Below, one piece after another: positions 57,778-64,000 of a DNA stretch of 64,000 bases. A model generated the notes under the pieces. The model ran no database searches. It was not told the DNA's origin and saw only the letters and a list, made by a program, of their open reading frames with translations. Position 1 is the first letter of the stretch. Each line of letters starts with the position of its first letter. Source of the DNA: Siphonodentalium dalli. Lineage: Eukaryota; Mollusca; Scaphopoda; Gadilida; Siphonodentaliidae. A program made the position numbers and the translations under genes. The stretch is from assembly GCA_032622095.1 (NCBI GenBank), contig CP136067.1:41523549-41587548 (forward strand), given 5' to 3'.

Positions 57778-58163
57778 TTAACCCTTTACCCAAACAAACC
57801 GGCCAAAAACGCCCAAATAAAGCTTCAACAGCCTATAATATCTTCGGTCTGTCTCAATAACACCATACAAATATGGATATCATTGGAACCGGTTCATTGA
57901 CCACATTGTGATGGTTACAGTTATGCCATGTGCCAATGCATTCTCTTATATATGCGAGTCGACCATAGGTCGCCTCGCATATATAAGAGAATGCATTGCC
58001 TAAAAAAAAATTATAATATTTTTCTACATTCTTTGACAATTTTATCATTTTTAATATGTGTTAAGCCAATGCATTCTCTTATATATGCGAGGCGACCTAT
58101 GGTCGGCTCGCATATATAAGAGAATGCATTGGCACAGGGCCGTTCTGTTGGGTAAAGGGTTAA
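57778..58163 (+). mobile_element. TTAA-flanked (piggyBac-type) MITE, copy 4
   Basis: TTAA at 57778-57781 and 58160-58163. It has all family parts: left end CCCTTTACCC, ACCATACAAATATGGATATC, two complete hairpins (about 57931-57998 and 58066-58132), and right end TGTTGGGTAAAGGG. Confidence 0.9.
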
Positions 58164-58798
58164 GGGTTTTATGGAGATCTGATGATGATTTGAGAGACGA
58201 TTGATGAATATAGAATTGAAAATGTTTGGCCTAAAAGTTTAGCCAAATTAAATTATCTTTGGCTATTTTCCCAAATTGCCATTGCCAAATTTGGCCACCG
58301 ACAAGTGCGTGTGACTTGTAACGACGAAGTGTGTTGCTATTTCCTACAGTGCCGACGTCATCTGATTCGCGTGTGCCATTGGCTAAGAATTCCTGCAGTA
58401 AACCATGTTAGTCCTTTGATCAGTGAGAATCACGAATTTACGAGGTGCATGGGTCCCCTGAATTTCCATGCGGAATTCATGATAACCGTATAAACAAATG
58501 CATGTGGTAATTTATAAATGCAATTTACAGGGTTCTATAACCAACTTTTGTCATGGACTGATCAGGTAAGGCGGGTCTGTTTCGCTGTATTGCATATCGT
58601 TAAAAATGGCCACATATATAATCCCTAATTCAATACTTAACATTAGTCAATATACGGAATACGTCATCGCCATCACCATGGACACATTACTGGCTGTTGC
58701 AACGTCACTATATGTAGATCGACATTTAAAACGCGCCTATTTGGCGCCACAAAATCAGCTGACATTCCTTCCATCTTTATTGCAATGCCATATATAGA

Positions 58799-58951
58799 GG
58801 ATCTTCAACGAGTTATTTTGGGATACATGTATAAGATTTTATGAAACGAGTTTGATAAATTTAATTCACAACGAGTCGTAGACGAGTAGTGCATCAAATT
58901 TATCAAACGAGTTTCATAAAATCTTATATCCCATCAACGAGTTGAAGATCT
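58799..58951. repeat. Foldback hairpin with ~65-bp arms
   Basis: GATCTTCAACGAGTT, AAGATTTTATGAAACGAG and TTTGATAAATTT in the left arm (58799-58864) pair with their complements in 58888-58951. The left arm has a few extra bases (CATGTA). The loop is ACTCGTC/GACGAGT-like. It is probably a small MITE. Confidence 0.8.
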
Positions 58952-61547
58952 TGTATATCACATGAAAAAGCTTTATGCCTTTTTAACAAATCAAAATCCT
59001 TAAGAGCAGCTGAAAAAATGTATGCAGAATGCATGCATTTGCGGCGTTGGTTGAGTCGCTTCACAACCATATACGGCATTATTGCGCGCTCTGACTGGCG
59101 AGTAAAAATATAGCCCCCCCCCAATTTACCTCTTTGTCTCTGTATTCGTTAGGCCAAAGATGTTGGACATTAATTTAACTTTAATGAACAAAGCAATCAT
59201 TTTACAATGTCTGTGTTGGTGTCATGCGCGGATTTTCGAAATAGTAATAATCCGCGCAGTCATTATATTGGCGCGATGCCAAGTATATCGGGAGGCACGC
59301 GCCTGTTCATCACTAGTGAGATATAAGGAGATATGTAATGGAATGTTTAATGATATAATAGGGGATTCATATGAAATAGTTATATAGGCTATACACATCA
59401 GTTACACATATGTATCGAAGCACCAAAACCAAAGTGTTCAACAGTCATATGTACGTTTTTCAATAACATTAAGAAACAAAAACGTGCACACCGATGTTGT
59501 AAACGGTTTATGAAGTTTAAACTTCAAACTTCACAGGCCGACCATCAGTAGTCTATATGACGTCGGTGCAACAGTTCGAAATGGTTTCTTAAATGTTAGT
59601 CGGCAGTTTGCTCACCAGATAGACTACGAATCAAATCAAATTCAAGATATTTATTGGAAATTCGATGGAGACGCCGTTCCTGATCGGCGAGCGGACCAAT
59701 ATGGTATAACGACGACAATCTAAAAAAACGGTATGTACAAACTTGGAAATAAATGTATTTAAGCCAGGTAAGAGTTCTATATGGTAACAATACACTATTT
59801 ATCGGATTGTAGAAAAAATAGAAAAATTATTATCTGGGGGCACAGCACCCAGTGTAGCGTGTGTTAAATGTGACATTACTGGTTTGAAGGTTTAATTATT
59901 TTACAAAACTGGGAAAGTTCACAGAAAAGTTAACAATTTGGATACGTGACATGATTTTCGTATTCAGTTAAGGCCAACTTTGTTTGTTTTGGCTACAGGA
60001 AAATACCCGACCCCCCCCCCCCCCCCCGAATTCTATCATCTGCGCTTGCAAGAAATTGTTTTGAAATCGCTAAGAAAACCTTTTTTTCTATTTCAATTAT
60101 TTGGATATAGCTCGATCAGTTGGAAGAAGCTTATTTAGTGACATTCGCCCTGCCACTGTTCGTTTTCGTGTTGAAAATTATTATCAATCTTAGTAAAATA
60201 AATTGGTAAAATTAAGCGTGGTGAGTTTTGCAAACCAATGGGCAGAACTCAGTGACAAACTTTAAAAAGAGGCTAAAGTGCAGACATTGTTTTGTTTACA
60301 CCTACAATGTTTTTCGAAAATAAAACATGATTGAAGGGACCTATTCCAAAGACAATGGCTCAGCAGAGATTTAAAGTACAGTACCCCCACCCAGGTTGGC
60401 CAAAATTTCTGGAAATTGTCTACGGTTACCTATACAAAAGAGGCACGGGAGATCAAAGTGGAACTTTGCCAGAGTCTATTGTGACCATTGTTACTGGGCG
60501 ACCAATAGGGAACATTTGTCTACATAACCAGGAAGTTTTGTATTACTGCCTTTGTGGACACTGCCAATTAATGCACGTGATAGTGCCAATAAATTAGGGA
60601 ACAAGCTGTCCGATTGGCTAATCTTGTTATGCCAATGCACAGCAAACTGACACCGAATGTCTCACGGTTCGATGGGAATTTACAGCGTGTGTGTGCAATA
60701 CGTCTATTATGTATCATTATGACGCACATATAAGTAATCTCCGTCTTGGTTTCAGATGTCACTATTTAGTGTATATATCTGACTTATCTGTGAACTGCAC
60801 TAATGAATTTTAAAACTATTTGCACATTCAGAGAAGTGTCAAATGTGTCAAGACGGGCCCCCGCAGAATTAGATCCCATACAACCCAAGGAAACAAAACG
60901 AAAACAGAGGACCTTAATATATTGTATATATATATGGATGGCCACCGATGGCGAGCTGAATTTTACAGTTATTTGTGAATGTATATGGGCACACTATATA
61001 CACTAATCGTATTTCCGGGCGAAAGATTCTATTGAAGCATGCTCAGTCCAATTTGACACTATAGATCCACCACATGTACATTATATATATATCAAACGAC
61101 ATAGTGCTACCATCGGTCATCCCATTGCGGAAAATAAGTGTACAACTTTCTTACTTAGCGCGACCGAAATCGTAATAGTAAAAGCCATTGGAAAAGTGTG
61201 AATGGTACGTGTTGTGCTGTTTGTAGAGAAACGGGTCAATAAGCACACCCATCTGTCGCACAATGTCCTTATTATAGCCTCGTTTCAATTAACCAATGAG
61301 AATACACACATGTGATATTATGGGGTAAAACATATTTACCCCACTTAGCGAGACCGGTGGAAAACTTTGATAACTTAAAAAAAACTGGCATATATTACTT
61401 AACAAAATGACATGTGTTTATTGATTCTAGTTACACACATATCACCTGTGCTTGTTTGGCAATTGAATAATTAGTGCTCATTATCTAGACTATGCCTGTT
61501 TTATATATTTTTATGCAATAGTATGACGACGGTCGCACTATGTCAGT

Positions 61548-61549
<2 letters not shown>
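58952..61549. other. No gene recognised
   Basis: Contains a C run of about 19 at 60009-60027. Unrecognised open frames lie near 58305-58493, 58606-58797 and 60331-60597. TTAAACTTCAAACTTC near 59516 forms a short inverted pair with GAAGTTTAA just before it. No splice pair or domain supports a gene. Confidence 0.35.

Positions 61550-61592
<43 letters not shown>
61550..61592. repeat. TA microsatellite
   Basis: Uninterrupted TA dinucleotides over about 43 bases. Confidence 0.95.
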
Positions 61593-61596
<4 letters not shown>

Positions 61597-61791
61597 GAAA
61601 ATTAGGAAAGGTATCCGTTCATTGTTGAATATTTATTACATGTATGTACAAACAGCTATACCGGTTTCGGCACATCTTGCCTTTTCAATAGCTTGGAGTC
61701 ACTGATGAAAAATGTGTATTCATCTTAGAGTCTGTAAGAGATATCATGGTGAATCACGTGATACATATATTTGATTAAATTAAATTATACG

Positions 61792-62137
61792 AGGAACCTC
61801 ATTAAATTGTTATGGCCTTGGTACGTAGAGAGACGTGCTCAGACGTGCGTTCCTAACGGCGCGTGTATCATTAAACGCTTGGACATAATGGTAATTTTAT
61901 TTCTGTTTGATAGCGTTTAATCTGTTGATGGGTTTATGGTGGGAAGTCCATCTTAATCTAATGTTTTTGTCCTTAATGGCACTTGCTATCTTTAATGGCG
62001 ACATTATATTAGAAGCATGTGTATTTTATACTGTGTGTAATTATTGATCATTGTGATATTTTCGCTCAGTGAAGTTGATTTTTATCCACTGGAGATTTAT
62101 GTAGATATCTGCAATAGGCGCAATTTAATGAGGTTCC
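61792..62137. repeat. Short 16-bp inverted repeats bounding ~314 bp
   Basis: GGAACCTCATTAAATT at 61792-61807 and its exact complement AATTTAATGAGGTTCC at 62122-62137. Because it lies downstream of the Penelope-like coding region (- strand), it may be part of that element's terminal region or an independent MITE. Confidence 0.5.
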
Positions 62138-62522
62138 CAAGGTAGTGATAAACAAAACAATAAGATAGAAGTAATCAAGACATCCGTCGGTCGCGAGTTG
62201 CCAGATGGGAAATACATGAGGGCTCAAGTATTAGTTTTACTTTGATAATGGCATGTTTTTTCAGTTTGGTAATCAATTCGTGTGAACTTAAATGTGCATG
62301 TTGCAATAAATAACGTAAATATACTAAGGGAACTCGAATGCCAGCCGACCCCTAGTGCTTCTATGTGGTCGTTTAGCTTGGTAAGACCATATTGACCACA
62401 GGTGTTATATACAGATATACAGTGACAGGCGGACATCCAGGTATGGAAGTCACTCTCCAATTGCCATGTAGCGACATGGTCAACAAAAGTTGAGGACTTC
62501 CGTAGAAATATGAAGTATGAAT

Positions 62523-62885
62523 GTATGATGCAGATGAAAACTGTGATTGCAGTAAGGTGGCCGCTTGCCCCCAAGCTGCAATCCAATATGATACATCGAG
62601 TTTTATTATTCAGAAGAATATCGATGTGTTGCACAACAAGCAGCTATAATTTACGATGAACACTTTGGTTCCAGCAAGAAGGCCGCTTGCCCCCAAGCTG
62701 CAATCCAATATGATACATCAAGTATTATTATTTCGAAGAATATCGATGTGATTTACAATAAGCAGCTACAATTTACGATAAAAACTGTTTTCAGCAAGGT
62801 GGTCGCTTGCCACCAAGCTGCAATCCAATATGATACAGTGAGTATTAGTATTCCAAATATTATTACTGTGTTGTGCAACCATCCT
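62523..62885. repeat. Three tandem units of ~122 bp
   Basis: Units begin near GGTGGCCGCTTGCCCCCAAG (62556), 62680 and 62800, each with CAAGCTGCAATCCAATATGA and AATATCGATGTG-type segments. They lie immediately 3' of the Penelope-like ORF in its transcription direction, so they may be its 3' non-coding region. Confidence 0.8.
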
Positions 62886-62963
62886 CTATAATCTACGGAT
62901 TGTTTAGAATTATAAAGATGAACGAATATGTCCGAGGCGCGTTATTTTCGATTGAGCGAGGGT

Positions 62964-64000
62964 TTAAACTGGTTTATAAAATGTTCTTTTACTTCTAACA
63001 ATTGGGGATCGGATGTTGTTTAGAACGGAAATATTTTGAAATCCCCCCCCCCCACTACATTCATCGATGTGTTTGCTAACATATAGTGTGCGGTAGTTCG
63101 TATCCCGTATCCCCTGTTTGTGCAGTGTTACTCTGTGTCGCAGATTGGTTGTTTGACCGATATAATTGGCGCCACAGTTTGAACATATCACTACATAAAT
63201 AACATTTTCTGATTCACATGTCATGTCCCGCTTGACTTTGAAATCCATATATGCGTTCTCGAACCTGAATGATGAACCTTCCAATAAAAGGGGGCATGTC
63301 CCACAACGTGTATCCTTGTTATGAACTTTCCTGCACGATTTTACAAATGGTATTGTCGGAATGACACCATCTGAGAATCGGGCTTTACAAAGTGTGGTTT
63401 TCAAACTTGGCGGTTGTCGTTTACTTTTGATGATATGTGTGGAATTTAGTACTCTCCTCATACGTTCACTCTTCTTCAAAATAGGTAAGTTGTTATATAC
63501 CACGGGAAATAACTCAGGGTTTCGATTGTTATAGGTTGTTACCATAGCAAGGGGTGTTTTGTCCGCTTTTGAGTGTGGTTTTGTCTGTCTAAGCTCTGCA
63601 AGGGAATACGATTGGGCTTTTTTAATGCCTTGATCTATTAAGTTAATGGGATAACCACGCTTTACTAGAGTGGTTCTGAGTTCCGCCAGTCGGATTATTT
63701 GGACGTTGGAGTCTGAGACTATTGTACAAATGCGTCTTGCTAGGTTATATGGGATGTAATTGCGACAACTTCTGGGATGATTGCTTTTAAAGTGAAGGTA
63801 TTGCTGAGTGTCTGTTGATTTGCGATAAATGTCCGTTGAAATTTTTTTACCATCTTTTATAATGAGAATATCAAGAAATGGAAGTTTTTGTGGGCTAGTT
63901 TCTATGGTAAATTTTAGGTCGGCATTGAGTCCATTTAAAATCGAGCCCAGTTCATTGACGTCACCCCATGATTTCTGCCAAAATATATTGCAGTCATCTA
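62964..64000 (-). CDS. Penelope-like element protein: RT C-terminus, linker and GIY-YIG endonuclease (5' partial)
   Basis: The frame is open from the window edge to a TAA at 62964, 344 complete codons with no stop or shift. The first visible residues are DDC, preceded by a partial codon ending TA (Ile fits), i.e. the end of the RT catalytic Y-I-D-D. Next come KLPFLDILI, ISTDIYRKSTDTQQYL and FKSNHPRSCRNYIPY, a conserved PLE block, then RLAELRTTLVKRGYP. A Cys-rich linker has RCGTCPLL. The C-terminal nuclease reads VIYVVICSNCGANYIGQT with the catalytic-type Arg in NLRHRV and a His in TLHKQ, then YVSKHIDEC. RT plus C-terminal GIY-YIG defines Penelope-like elements, which copy themselves by target-primed reverse transcription. 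Integrity suggests a young copy; activity is unproven. Confidence 0.92.
   Translation of the reverse strand, partial: DDCNIFWQKSWGDVNELGSILNGLNADLKFTIETSPQKLPFLDILIIKDGKKISTDIYRKSTDTQQYLHFKSNHPRSCRNYIPYNLARRICTIVSDSNVQIIRLAELRTTLVKRGYPINLIDQGIKKAQSYSLAELRQTKPHSKADKTPLAMVTTYNNRNPELFPVVYNNLPILKKSERMRRVLNSTHIIKSKRQPPSLKTTLCKARFSDGVIPTIPFVKSCRKVHNKDTRCGTCPLLLEGSSFRFENAYMDFKVKRDMTCESENVIYVVICSNCGANYIGQTTNLRHRVTLHKQGIRDTNYRTLYVSKHIDECSGGGGFQNISVLNNIRSPIVRSKRTFYKPV

Noticed and set aside
61600-61780. CTGATGA word near 61707, recalling the hammerhead ribozyme core found in Penelope-like element ends
   Set aside because: On the same strand no GAAA core and no pairing stems follow at the needed spacing, and the GAAAC present nearby is on the other strand.
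1-64000. tRNA or rRNA genes
   Set aside because: A reading for A/B-box-like and GGTTCGA-type words found only isolated matches without cloverleaf context.

Overview
The window looks like a gene-poor, AT-rich, transposon-dense stretch of a metazoan nuclear genome, probably a marine invertebrate and perhaps a lophotrochozoan. The evidence is GT-AG introns, a class B adhesion-type GPCR, degraded LINEs, a Penelope-like element, Helitrons, and many TTAA- or TA-flanked foldback elements. The lineage guess is inference. No bacterial operons, CRISPR arrays, tRNA or rRNA genes are visible.

Layout. 1-2.65 kb is dispersed-repeat DNA. 2.66-7.11 kb holds the last two recognisable exons of an adhesion GPCR on the + strand; their 4 kb intron is filled by a ~3 kb, 29-bp minisatellite whose last unit supplies the 3' splice site. 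8.1-9.7 kb is a dead LINE (- strand) split by a TTAA-flanked MITE. 9.8-10.7 kb is a GC-rich inverted-repeat element with a TATA promoter candidate. 11.88-15.41 kb is a run of five directly abutting, head-to-tail Helitron-like elements. 16.8-18.1 kb is a second LINE relic (+ strand). 18-31 kb is a field of MITEs, hairpins and short tandem arrays, including a 360-bp cluster of GTGTC/GACAC words.

31-40 kb has a weak second copy of the GPCR 3' end near 32.8 kb, a candidate signal-peptide first exon at 34.09 kb, and a three-level nest in which a 31-bp minisatellite holds a Helitron that holds a 2.6 kb TIR transposon. 40.5-46.45 kb is a giant foldback structure: ~1.2 kb inverted arms enclose a 42-bp minisatellite, which is itself interrupted by a 1.6 kb hAT element with a broken BED-type transposase. 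From inside that minisatellite, 4.66 kb is tandemly duplicated almost perfectly (44797-49454 and 49455-54703), the second copy being 589 bp longer. 54.7-62.5 kb is mostly unassigned, with one more TTAA MITE and a hairpin. The window ends inside a Penelope-like retroelement (- strand) whose visible RT C-terminus and GIY-YIG endonuclease are open without interruption.

There is little gene cooperation to describe. Host coding content that can be supported is two GPCR exons plus weak candidates. The main story is how mobile elements and tandem repeats nest, share hairpin modules and remodel introns.
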